Shown here: positions 25,361 to 33,687 of the stretch, piece by piece
Position numbering within the stretch: position 1 is the stretch's first letter
Layout of the letters: each line of letters begins with the position of its first letter
Assembly (NCBI RefSeq): GCF_001449115.1
Contig: NZ_LAIJ01000009.1
Coordinates: forward strand, 992,001 to 1,056,000
Length of the DNA: 64,000 bases
Reading direction: 5' to 3'
From: Occallatibacter gabretensis
GTDB lineage: Bacteria; Acidobacteriota; Terriglobia; Terriglobales; Acidobacteriaceae
Notes under the pieces: generated by a model
The model's input: only the letters and a program-made list of their open reading frames with translations
Databases searched by the model: none
What the model was told of the DNA's origin: nothing
Translations under genes and position numbers: made by a program

Positions 25361-26419
25361 TTACTCGGACTTAAGCGAAGCCATATCGATCGAGAAGCGG
25401 TACTTCACGTCAGATTTGATCAGCCGCTCGTAAGCTTCGTTGATCTTCTGAATCGGAATCACTTCCACATCGGACGTAATGTTGTGCTCGCCGCAGAAGT
25501 CCAGCATCTCCTGCGTCTCCTTGATCCCGCCGATCATGGAGCCGGAAAGGCTCTTGCGGCCCAGAATGAGGTTGAAGGAGGAAATCGCCATCGGCTTTTC
25601 CGGCGCGCCAACCAGAACCATGTGCGAGTCGCGGCCCAGCAGCGGAAGATAAGCGTTGATGTCATGGTCGGCAGAGACAGCGTCGAGAATGAAGTCAAAG
25701 CTGAAAGCATGCTTCGCCATCTCCTTCGCGTCTTTCGAAATTACGACCTCGTCAGCGCCCAGCCGCTTGGCGTCTTCCACCTTGTTGGGCGAGGTCGTAA
25801 AGACCACCGTATGCGCGCCCAGCGCATGCGCAAACTTCACGCCCATGTGGCCCAATCCACCAAGGCCCACAATGCCCACCTTCTGGCCCTTGGTCACGCC
25901 CCAATGGTGCAGCGGCGAATAGGTGGTAATGCCCGCGCAAAGCAGCGGCGCGGCTCCGGCAGGATCCAGATTCTCAGGAACGCGCAGCACAAAACGCTCG
26001 TCCACAACGACGCTCTCCGAGTAGCCGCCGTAGGTGACGCCGCCCAGATGCTTGTCCGGGAAGTTATAAGTCAGCGTGGGATTAGGACAGAACTGCTCCT
26101 CGCCTGCCTTGCAGGCCGGACAGCTTCCGTCAGAATCCACCAGGCAGCCCACGGCGGCGATATCGCCGGCCTTGAACTTGGTCACAGCGGAGCCGACCTT
26201 GGTGACGCGGCCGAGAATCTCATGCCCCGGAATGCACGGATAAACGGTGGGCATGACGCCGCTCCACTCATTGCGCACCTGGTGGAGATCGGAGTGGCAG
26301 ACGCCGCAGAAGAGAATTTCAATCGCGACGTCAGTATCGGTAGGATCGCGCCGTTCAATAGTTGTGAAAGCAAGCGGCGATGTGGCGCTGGCGGCAGAGT
26401 AAGCCTTGGCTTTGGACAA
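25361..26419 (-). CDS. Zinc-dependent NAD(P) alcohol dehydrogenase, YahK/CAD type
   Basis: 352 residues, medium-chain dehydrogenase. The catalytic zinc site is [10 protein letters not shown] plus GHE, and the nucleotide-binding motif is GLGGLGHMG. The structural zinc loop reads [18 protein letters not shown]: the position of the first of the usual four cysteines (as in YahK, VDSC) is Asp here. Aldehyde reductases of this group reduce aromatic and aliphatic aldehydes with NADPH. The TTG at 26419 is chosen as start because GAGGTG lies 8 nt upstream; a longer frame to 26572 is basic and non-homologous. Upstream of the cupin lyase gene in a likely operon. Confidence 0.88.
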   Translation of the reverse strand: MSKAKAYSAASATSPLAFTTIERRDPTDTDVAIEILFCGVCHSDLHQVRNEWSGVMPTVYPCIPGHEILGRVTKVGSAVTKFKAGDIAAVGCLVDSDGSCPACKAGEEQFCPNPTLTYNFPDKHLGGVTYGGYSESVVVDERFVLRVPENLDPAGAAPLLCAGITTYSPLHHWGVTKGQKVGIVGLGGLGHMGVKFAHALGAHTVVFTTSPNKVEDAKRLGADEVVISKDAKEMAKHAFSFDFILDAVSADHDINAYLPLLGRDSHMVLVGAPEKPMAISSFNLILGRKSLSGSMIGGIKETQEMLDFCGEHNITSDVEVIPIQKINEAYERLIKSDVKYRFSIDMASLKSE

Positions 26420-26568
26420 GAATTCACCTCGTTTAGAGAAAGGATGCAGAAGTCCGACGGAAGTATTCGTACAACCCGAAGAAATTCTAACGCGAGACCG
26501 CACTCTAACTGCACGACCGAGGCGCAAAGCCTGCATTGACCGCAACGTTGATCGGGGAAGCAGCTGAT

Positions 26569-27987
26569 TCAAAAGAGATCCGGCACCGAGTGAAATGCAA
26601 TGCGAGTAGGCGCAGCTTTGTATGCCGTCAGCATCGTTGCGGGAGCCAGTGTCTGCATCCCGTATTTGCGATTGAGTGCGTCCATGGCCTCATACAACCT
26701 CGCTCGCTTCTCGGAGCCGTCCATCGAGTCAAAGAGGCTCAAGCTGTGCAGCTTGTCAGGAACAAGGCCGCCAAGATGGACACCCACAAAATATGGATAC
26801 GCGTTTTGCTCGCCACCCGGCTGTTGCTGCCATAGCTTCCGCAGCGCGGTAATGAGCGTCTGGTTGTCCTGGCATTCGGTGAGTTTGATTTCGCTATGCC
26901 ATCCACGCCGTGGCACGCCGTAACTGCTCACGGAATTCGGAATCTCCTGCTGCGCACGCGGAACAGCAAAGCCTACGGCGAGGCCTATGCTGGCAGCCCA
27001 CAGGTCGGCTTCACGCAGGCGCAGCGCGGCTTTGTGCAGTAGCTTCAACGCCACGGCCCACGCCCTTTCCGGCGTGCGCATCTCCGGCGCCAGCACATGC
27101 TGGTGGCCAATAGACTTGGCGTGCTCGTTGTCCGATAGATCGAAATCCTGGCCGCGCAACCAGTGCCAGAGCCGTTCGCCCCAGACCGAGCCCCATAGTT
27201 GGCCCATCTGTTCGCAGTTGAGCGCCAGCAGCTGCTGCATGGTGTGGATGCCCCTTGCGTTCAGCCGTTTTTCCGTCCGCGTGCCGATGCCGGGCAGGTC
27301 GCGCAGTGCAAGCAGGGGGAGTGCCGTGGGTAGGACATCGACTGGTAGAGCAACAAGGCCATCCGGCTTTTCCATGTTGCTAGCGATCTTGGCGAGGAAG
27401 CGGTTCGGCGCAAGACCCACCGAACTGCGAAGCATATCGCCAACCTGTTCGCGAATGGTGCGCTTTACCTTTCGCGCTAGCTCCATCGCGGTCAGGAGTG
27501 GCCGCTCGCGGCCAATGAGCCGGCAGGCCATCTCGTCAATGGAAGCGACTGCGGTGACTGGCACGCAGCTCTCAACGGCCTCCACTACTTCGCGGTGGAT
27601 TTGGGTGTAGAGTTCGTGGCGACCTTCAACGAGGATGAGATCCGGGCACAGCCTTTTCGCGTCCCCCACAATGGTGCCGGTCTTAACGCCATAAGCTTTT
27701 GCTTCATAGCTGGCGGCAATGCAGCAGGTGGTGTCGGCCATCATAGGTACCACAGCGACGGGACGATTTCGCAGTTCCGGTCGTTTTTGCTGCTCGCAGG
27801 ATGCGAAGTAGGAGTTCAGATCGACGAAGAGCCAGTTCACGGCCGGTGCAGAATCTTCCGCTGTGCGCTGCGGCTCTTTTTCCCTTAGCGCGGAAGAGGA
27901 GACATGTGCATGGCTCCGCCACTCGTCGATCTGCTCGTCGGTCAGTTCGGCAATCGCGCCGTCATCCGGAATGGACCTTTGCAACAT
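26569..27987 (-). CDS. Y-family DNA polymerase (DinB/UmuC-like)
   Basis: 472 residues. The palm motif VDLNSYFASCEQQ carries the first catalytic Asp, and SIDEMACRL carries the second Asp/Glu pair. A helix-hairpin-helix region (LRDLPGIGTRTEKRLNARGI) and a little-finger domain follow. These enzymes copy damaged DNA with low fidelity. There are about 50 extra residues before the polymerase domain. It is similar to the 'Y-family polymerase, UmuC-like' group rather than classical short DinB. No UmuD, LexA or SOS-box palindrome was recognised nearby, and no clear ribosome-binding site precedes ATG 27987. Confidence 0.88.
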   Translation of the reverse strand: MLQRSIPDDGAIAELTDEQIDEWRSHAHVSSSALREKEPQRTAEDSAPAVNWLFVDLNSYFASCEQQKRPELRNRPVAVVPMMADTTCCIAASYEAKAYGVKTGTIVGDAKRLCPDLILVEGRHELYTQIHREVVEAVESCVPVTAVASIDEMACRLIGRERPLLTAMELARKVKRTIREQVGDMLRSSVGLAPNRFLAKIASNMEKPDGLVALPVDVLPTALPLLALRDLPGIGTRTEKRLNARGIHTMQQLLALNCEQMGQLWGSVWGERLWHWLRGQDFDLSDNEHAKSIGHQHVLAPEMRTPERAWAVALKLLHKAALRLREADLWAASIGLAVGFAVPRAQQEIPNSVSSYGVPRRGWHSEIKLTECQDNQTLITALRKLWQQQPGGEQNAYPYFVGVHLGGLVPDKLHSLSLFDSMDGSEKRARLYEAMDALNRKYGMQTLAPATMLTAYKAAPTRIAFHSVPDLF

Positions 27988-28196
27988 GGCGGAAGGCTTT
28001 ATAGGCCGCGAAATTAGTTTCGCTTTTTATTTGCTTTTATGCAATGGAAATGCTCTTCTTTCATGGCCCGAAATAACTATTGACGACCTAAAATTTTCCG
28101 ATGATACACTGAGGGCGTCTGAGGTATCTCTCTCAACCTGCCCGAAAGAGATGAAATCTGTCAGAAGACAGCCTCTGATTGAGTGAAGTGTTCGCG

Positions 28197-28352
28197 ATGA
28201 CGCAAAGCTGGCTGCATTGGATTCTTGTTAGCGGAAGTCTCGTCGCGCTGGTCGTAACGATTGGCGTGGCTATTCTGCTTGTTTGCTGCTTGAGCTGTGC
28301 CCGCTGCCCTTTAAAGGAAAAAGACGAGCTCTTCAAACGCCGCGAAGTCTAG
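28197..28352 (+). CDS. Small single-pass membrane protein (51 residues)
   Basis: An uninterrupted frame: MTQSWLHWILVSG, a long hydrophobic helix, a cysteine cluster at the membrane exit (CC..C..C) and a charged end KEKDELFKRREV. Topology and composition look like a real small membrane protein. The ribosome-binding site is weak (GAGTGAAGTG) and no family is recognised. It lies between two minus-strand genes. Confidence 0.45.
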   Translation: MTQSWLHWILVSGSLVALVVTIGVAILLVCCLSCARCPLKEKDELFKRREV

Positions 28353-28393
28353 TCGCGGTGAATTCATTACTCAGCCATAAGATTCGCGAAAGC

Positions 28394-30643
28394 TCATCGA
28401 GATTCTTTTAGCCCTGTGTCCGGCTTCAAATACTGCTCAAAATGCGCAAGAATCTGGCGGTAGAGCTGCACGCGTGCCTCACTTCCCGCAAGATCATGCT
28501 TCTTGCGCGGAAAAATCTGCAAGTCATAGGGAATGCCCGCATTGACCAGCTTGTCTATAAATTGCACGGTGTTGCCGATATGAACATTGTCGTCGCTTAC
28601 ACCGTGAACTAACAGCAGAGGACCTTTCAGGCTCGCCGCGGTGTTCACCACCGATGAATCCTTGTATGCCTGCGGCTCATCGGCTGGTTGACCCAGATAC
28701 CGCTCCGTATAAGTCGAGTCGTAAACGCGCCAGTCGGTAACAGGAGCGACAGCGACACCGGCTATGAATCGATCCGAGTGAGTCATTGCGTAGAGTGTAA
28801 AGTGCCCTCCCCAGCTCCAGCCCCACCATCCGAGCCGCTTTGGATCGAGTTGCGGAAATTTCTCAAGCGCGGCATCGAGAGCTGCAATTTGATCTTCAAG
28901 CTGCACCTTGCCAAAGTCGCGATATGCTGCCAGCGCAAAGTCGCGCCCGCGTCCCGCCATGCCGCGATTGTCTGTACGTAATACCGCGAAGCCGTGCTGT
29001 GCGAGCAACTCGTCGAAGAGTAGATTGTTGCCCCAAAAATCGTCGCCCCAGCGATTCATTACTGTCTGTGCGGTCGGGCCGCCATAAGGATTCACAATGA
29101 GCGGAACGCTTTTCACACCATGAGAACTTTCGGGCAGCATCAGTGTGGAATACAGCGTCGTTCCGTTCTTCGTCTTTGTCTCAAGCTGCAAGCGTGGTTG
29201 CAGCTGATAAGCCTGCATCGAGCGCGAGGCCCATAGCTCCTGACATTCGCTGCCTGTTTTGCAGATGCTGAGCTTCGGCGGATCAAGATGCGTCGAGAAG
29301 GTATCAACAAATGCCGATTCATCCGATGCAGGGACAGACGGGAAGTTTCCTTCGTGCGTTCCTGCTTCGGTGGTCAGCGCCTTGCGCTCCCCTGCAAAGC
29401 TTACCTGCCAGAGCTGCTGTTCTACCGGGCTGGTTTCATTCGATGCGTAGTAGATCTTTTGGTGCTGAGAATCGACCGCAGCGATGGAGTGTACGTCCCA
29501 GTTGCCGCTGGTGAGCTGCTTTGGCGCAGCGGCCGGCGCGCTCATCGGATTTCCCGTGTCGTAGCGATAGAGATAGATGTGGTTGTAACCGTCCTTCCAA
29601 CAGGTGAGCACAATGGCTCCGCCGCTCACCGAGACGCCGTAGTTATCATCTAGGAACTTATCGTCGGTCACTTCAAGTATCTGCAGAGAATCGCGGCTGC
29701 CGAATGCGTCGGCAAAGTAGACGGCGCGGCGCTTATGGTCGCGGCTTAGCGTTTCGATCCAGAGTGTCTTTCGATCGACCCATCCAAAACGTGGGATGTA
29801 GTCCTGCCCTTCGTGGATCGGGAGCCTGATCCAGGATGTGTGGCCGCCTGTGGCGCCGATTACGCCGAGGCGAAGTTCGGGATTGGAATCGCCTGGCTGC
29901 GGATACCATTGCTTCTCGGCTTTGGCGTGCGTGAGCGTCCAGTCGACGAGCGGATACTCCGGCACGTTGCCTTCGTTCATCTGCAGATAGGCGATGTGGC
30001 TGGAGTCCGGCGACCAGAAGTAGTTGCTCTTTACTTCGAGTTCCTCACCGTAGAGCCAGTCCACCTCTGCATTGGTGATGGCGGGGCTCTGCGATGGTGC
30101 GATGGCGACAGGAGTTCCTGTCGCTCCCTCGTCCCGCGGGCGTACGATCCAGAGACCGTGATCGCGGACAAAGGCGATGGTTTCACCGTTTGGAGAAAAG
30201 GTGGGATTGTCTCCGGAACTCGCGGCGGTGAAGCCCATCTCAACCGCTGTGCCAATCTTCAAATCAAAGAGCCAGAGGCGTCCGGCTGAATCAAAGAGCA
30301 GATGCTTGCTGTCCGGTGACCACCAATAGCTGGGTGTCCCGACGCTGCCGCCCTGGTCGTCGCTGCTTGCTTTGAACATCGAAGCAAGCCTGTCATGGCT
30401 TATCAATATAGATCGTCTGCCGGAAGCGATCTCAATGGCGTGCAGCTCGCCGTTTTCGAGCCAGCTCAGGTGCTTGCCGTCCGGCGACCAGGCCACTCCC
30501 GCCGGTGGTGTGCCGATGAGCGGCTCATCCCCATTGATGGCCTCTACTGTCAGAGGCGTTGGCGTGGATTGACCGTTGAGCGCGGGTGCGGCAAGCAGCA
30601 AAGCAGAGAGAGCGAAAGGCGCAAGGCGAAAGTGACGAGGCAA
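28394..30643 (-). CDS. Dipeptidyl peptidase IV-like S9 serine peptidase, secreted
   Basis: 749 residues. A signal peptide (LAPFALSALLLAAPALNGQ) is followed by an N-terminal beta-propeller (DPP IV N domain) and a C-terminal alpha/beta hydrolase. The nucleophile is Ser610 in GWSWGG (usually GWSYGG), the acid is in VHGVSDDNVH (~684) and the base is His716 in FPRKKHD. The family removes Xaa-Pro dipeptides from peptide N-termini in the periplasm. The start is TTG 30643, with GAGGGT 6 nt upstream. It is monocistronic and probably serves peptide scavenging. Confidence 0.92.
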   Translation of the reverse strand: MPRHFRLAPFALSALLLAAPALNGQSTPTPLTVEAINGDEPLIGTPPAGVAWSPDGKHLSWLENGELHAIEIASGRRSILISHDRLASMFKASSDDQGGSVGTPSYWWSPDSKHLLFDSAGRLWLFDLKIGTAVEMGFTAASSGDNPTFSPNGETIAFVRDHGLWIVRPRDEGATGTPVAIAPSQSPAITNAEVDWLYGEELEVKSNYFWSPDSSHIAYLQMNEGNVPEYPLVDWTLTHAKAEKQWYPQPGDSNPELRLGVIGATGGHTSWIRLPIHEGQDYIPRFGWVDRKTLWIETLSRDHKRRAVYFADAFGSRDSLQILEVTDDKFLDDNYGVSVSGGAIVLTCWKDGYNHIYLYRYDTGNPMSAPAAAPKQLTSGNWDVHSIAAVDSQHQKIYYASNETSPVEQQLWQVSFAGERKALTTEAGTHEGNFPSVPASDESAFVDTFSTHLDPPKLSICKTGSECQELWASRSMQAYQLQPRLQLETKTKNGTTLYSTLMLPESSHGVKSVPLIVNPYGGPTAQTVMNRWGDDFWGNNLLFDELLAQHGFAVLRTDNRGMAGRGRDFALAAYRDFGKVQLEDQIAALDAALEKFPQLDPKRLGWWGWSWGGHFTLYAMTHSDRFIAGVAVAPVTDWRVYDSTYTERYLGQPADEPQAYKDSSVVNTAASLKGPLLLVHGVSDDNVHIGNTVQFIDKLVNAGIPYDLQIFPRKKHDLAGSEARVQLYRQILAHFEQYLKPDTGLKESR

Positions 30644-30865
30644 ATAATTACCCTCACGGAGCGATGACAGCGCATTGCCAGTCTATCTGGAGGCAGTGTT
30701 CGATTCCGGACAATTGCGGGAGTCATCCTGTGCAGGGTTGATTTTGAAGTGATGTTTTTTGTGTTGGTTATGGCGGTTTCCACACTCCTTATAGAAATCT
30801 TTATGCGATCTTCATTTCAGAACTGTGCAATCGCACAGTTCTGTTTGCAGGGTATCGAAATCGTT

Positions 30866-31062
30866 TTTGCACAAATTTTGGTGCAGAGGGGATGGGGGAG
30901 GGGGGGTGCCCCCTCCCCAAAACGGCCACGGCCCGAACCTGTTTTTGGGTTCGGGCCGTGGCTTTTCTTCTGCTGATTATGAGTGTGACAGAAAACCCCT
31001 TAATTGCATGCAAACTTTCTGAGCATGAAGGACGGTACGAAAGGGAGTTGGACTAAAGTAAC
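30866..31062 (+). repeat. ~195-bp structured repeat, copy B
   Basis: Located in the 628-base gap before the Ig-like secreted protein, inverted relative to copy A (24490-24684). The same three stems are present (GCAC/GTGC near the start, the G-rich stem, the 14-bp CCACGGCCCGAACC stem), with different loop sequences. The short frame after the hairpin starts identically (MSVTENPLIA) but ends at a stop after YERELD. The rest of the gap (30644-30865 and 31063-31271) holds only presumed promoters. Confidence 0.85.
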
Positions 31063-31271
31063 GTTGCTTAAAAAATCGCGCGCGAGCATAGTTCTTGCGT
31101 AAGAGAAATCGCCTGCATAGGCGATCTTTGAATTCCGATCGTGGGCCCCTTAAAAATTCATCTGACACGCAATCAGATTCACGTCTGACTTTGTGTCAGA
31201 TTTGCTTGCTCTCTCATGTACTTGCTTCCCGATTCTCCGGGCTTTTGACTTCAATTGCCAAGGGGCTATGC

Positions 31272-32720
31272 ATGAGAAGGAAATTTAGGGGTTCCTATAT
31301 TTGGTCGCAGGTTGCAGTGCTATTTGCCGCTGTGGCGCTAGCATTGACCGTGCGAGACGCCTTCGGGATGGAGCAGGCAAACCAGCAAGTTTCACCGCAA
31401 ATTCTTGCGGCCTATCACCATGCGTTTTACCTGTATGATCATGCGGGCGAAATCGCTCAGGCTCATGCCAAAGCTGTCTATCCTTCGTCTGATTCCTTGA
31501 GGCGCGATTTGGGCTTAACCAGCTCAGAATTTGCTGTCTTTGGGAAGGCGGCTTCGGATTTCCGGCAGGTGGAGTATGCGACTCAGGCACAAATTGAATC
31601 CGTTGAGCGGGCGGACCTTGCAACTCATCCAGATGCAAGAAGCCTTACCCCTGCGGCCAAAGCCCGGATTCACTCGCTATTCCTTGCAATGAGACGTCGC
31701 GAGTCGGAGACGATCAATGCCATTCATTCGGGTCTGGATATAAACACCGCAGTTACTTTGGATGCCTCAGTGGTTTCACTCTACGCCGAGGTGCAAGCAC
31801 AGACTACTCTTCAGCTCTCATCTACATCGCTCCTTAGCCGGCCGAGCAGTCTTAGTTCGAGTCGGGTCCAGCCGGAATATAGCGAGCCGCCAAACTGCGT
31901 GGATCTCACCCCCGCAGAAGAAGAGGCCGAAGATGATGAGTGTGTTGACGGCGATGGGGTTTATGACCTTGAAGACTGCACCTGCAACCCCACCGGTGGT
32001 GGCGGCGGCGGAGGACCTACGGGAGGGATAGATCCAGAGCCGCTCGTCACGGTTACCAGCGCGTCCGCCCAATATGGGCAAGCCTTTGATGATCCCATCA
32101 CCGCGAGAGTGGCATCTCAGGCAGGCTCAGGAACTGATGCTCCAACACCCACAGGTAGTGTCGATTTTTCGATGAGCAATACCAACTCTGATCCGGGAAC
32201 ACCCCCGTATCAGAGTGGTAGCGGTGATCTGAACAGCGAAGGAGTAGCAACATGGAATCTGGCAGCAGTAATAGCCACAGGCAACTACAGCACTACCGGT
32301 GAGTATCTAGGAGACGATTATTACGACTCCGCGAAGAACTCCAGTACCGCATCGATCCAAAAGGCAGAATCTATAACAACAATGACCGGGTGTCCGTCCG
32401 GTGCGGTAACTTCTGGACAATCTTTGTCCTTTGAAATCAGCGTGACCTGGGCTAAAGACCCAACGGCTGCACTTGGCACTGCTGGTGTTGCCACGCCAAG
32501 TGGGAACGTTAGCCTTGCTTACTCAGGGAGTTCGAACCCAATTGCCAAGTCACTCACTCCATTGCCAGGCGTGCCTTCTACCGCGACCGTTGCAGTCACA
32601 ATTACAGGCACAGGATCTCAAACCCTAATACCAAGCTATGGGAGCGACAACAACTATGAGGCCTCTACTGGCGCGAGCTCTGCGGGTTCTAATGGTGAAT
32701 GCGACATAACGGTGAACTGA
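31272..32720 (+). CDS. Secreted Ig-like repeat protein with acidic Cys-rich linker
   Basis: 482 residues. ATG 31272 has AAGGGG upstream; an open frame 59 codons longer is rejected. The signal peptide ends near RDAFG. Residues ~40-200 are helical with no family recognised. A linker at ~208-240 is very acidic with cysteines (EEEAEDDECVDGDGVYDLED) and resembles thrombospondin type-3/Ca-binding motifs, followed by a Gly run. The C-terminal ~220 residues contain two Ig-like (Big_3_5-type) domains (VTVTSASAQYGQAF, SITTMTGCPSGAVTSG). Probably cell-surface or extracellular; role unknown. Confidence 0.75.
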   Translation: MRRKFRGSYIWSQVAVLFAAVALALTVRDAFGMEQANQQVSPQILAAYHHAFYLYDHAGEIAQAHAKAVYPSSDSLRRDLGLTSSEFAVFGKAASDFRQVEYATQAQIESVERADLATHPDARSLTPAAKARIHSLFLAMRRRESETINAIHSGLDINTAVTLDASVVSLYAEVQAQTTLQLSSTSLLSRPSSLSSSRVQPEYSEPPNCVDLTPAEEEAEDDECVDGDGVYDLEDCTCNPTGGGGGGGPTGGIDPEPLVTVTSASAQYGQAFDDPITARVASQAGSGTDAPTPTGSVDFSMSNTNSDPGTPPYQSGSGDLNSEGVATWNLAAVIATGNYSTTGEYLGDDYYDSAKNSSTASIQKAESITTMTGCPSGAVTSGQSLSFEISVTWAKDPTAALGTAGVATPSGNVSLAYSGSSNPIAKSLTPLPGVPSTATVAVTITGTGSQTLIPSYGSDNNYEASTGASSAGSNGECDITVN

Positions 32721-32792
32721 GCAGTCAGCTTGTACGCGGAATTCCTAAAGAAGCTAACCTTAGGCTGGGCAGAAGGGTGGATGGAGATAATT

Positions 32793-33599
32793 ATGAAAAA
32801 GCTGATTTGCGCAATGCTCCTCGCAGCGTCCCTCGCGACCGGGCAGTCTCCGAGAACATCAACCGAGTTGCATGTAAAAGATATCCGAGCACAACAGCCA
32901 CAGGAGAAGCTCGCCGCCAGTCCTCTCTGTCAGCGTGCTTTCGAAAGTCCCAACCACGGAATCATCCAGCGCACTTCCGTTGATCCCACTACCTTCGTCC
33001 ATAACTTGGCCGCCCTGTTGGAGAAGAGCGACGAAGTGGTTCTCGTAGGAACTCACTATCGCTCAGAGTCAGTATTCTCTCCTTCCGGTGAAAGTGTAAC
33101 CACGTATTACGACGTAAAGGTAATACGCAGTTGGAAAGGACCGCATGAGGTTGGAGATAACCTCACCTTCAGCGTGCCTGCCGGAGCCGTACATTGTGGA
33201 ATGACGGAATCTCACCAGTCCGTATATTTCTCTACCATGAAGGGAACAGTCGAATGGAAAGTTGCCTACAACGGTCCGTATCTGCTGTTCCTGCGCCATC
33301 CACAGGGAAAGGAGATGCAACTGGTCCAAGGGCTCCTTCCTGCGGCGGGCGGAGGATTTCAAGGCATATTTCCGATCTCATTTCCTGTCAGTGGCGAAGA
33401 TATAAGCAAGTGCACTAGCTTATTGCCTGAAACCCGGAAGTGGTGCGACTCCTTTTTGGAGACCAGCCAGAATCCTGTCGTTGTTCCTTATGTTCCTGAT
33501 CCGCTTGGAAAGAAATACGATGGCATGCCAATCGCGGATTTCCTGAATTTGGTGCGGAATCTGGCTGCTGATCAAGGACTGGACGAAAAGCGGCCTTGA
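32793..33599 (+). CDS. Secreted protein of unknown function
   Basis: 268 residues. MKKLICAMLLAASLATGQS is a clear signal peptide and GGAG lies 7 nt before the ATG. The mature part has scattered cysteines, a beta-rich middle (YYDVKVIRSWKGPHEVGDNLTF, then SVPAGAVHCGMTES) resembling secreted proteins annotated only as hypothetical, and no catalytic motif that I recognise. It follows the Ig-like protein gene by 72 nt on the same strand and may be co-transcribed. Confidence 0.7.
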   Translation: MKKLICAMLLAASLATGQSPRTSTELHVKDIRAQQPQEKLAASPLCQRAFESPNHGIIQRTSVDPTTFVHNLAALLEKSDEVVLVGTHYRSESVFSPSGESVTTYYDVKVIRSWKGPHEVGDNLTFSVPAGAVHCGMTESHQSVYFSTMKGTVEWKVAYNGPYLLFLRHPQGKEMQLVQGLLPAAGGGFQGIFPISFPVSGEDISKCTSLLPETRKWCDSFLETSQNPVVVPYVPDPLGKKYDGMPIADFLNLVRNLAADQGLDEKRP

Positions 33600-33610
33600 G
33601 AGGTCTCCTT

Positions 33611-33656
33611 CTGCCATACCCCGTCAGAAGCGGAGTATCTGGCAGCGCACTATTTT
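33611..33656 (+). terminator. Probable terminator between convergent genes
   Basis: CTGCCA (33611) pairs with TGGCAG (33640-33645), with an inner TACCCCG/CGGAGTA pairing, followed by TATTTTTCTG. It sits just after the stop of the secreted protein gene, facing the cyclase gene. Confidence 0.5.
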
Positions 33657-33687
33657 TCTGCATAGTTGGATTTTCGCTCATTGGTTG

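Noticed and set aside
27988-28196. Search for an SOS/LexA box or UmuD partner upstream of the Y-family polymerase
   Set aside because: No palindrome of the usual LexA types and no umuD-like frame could be seen.
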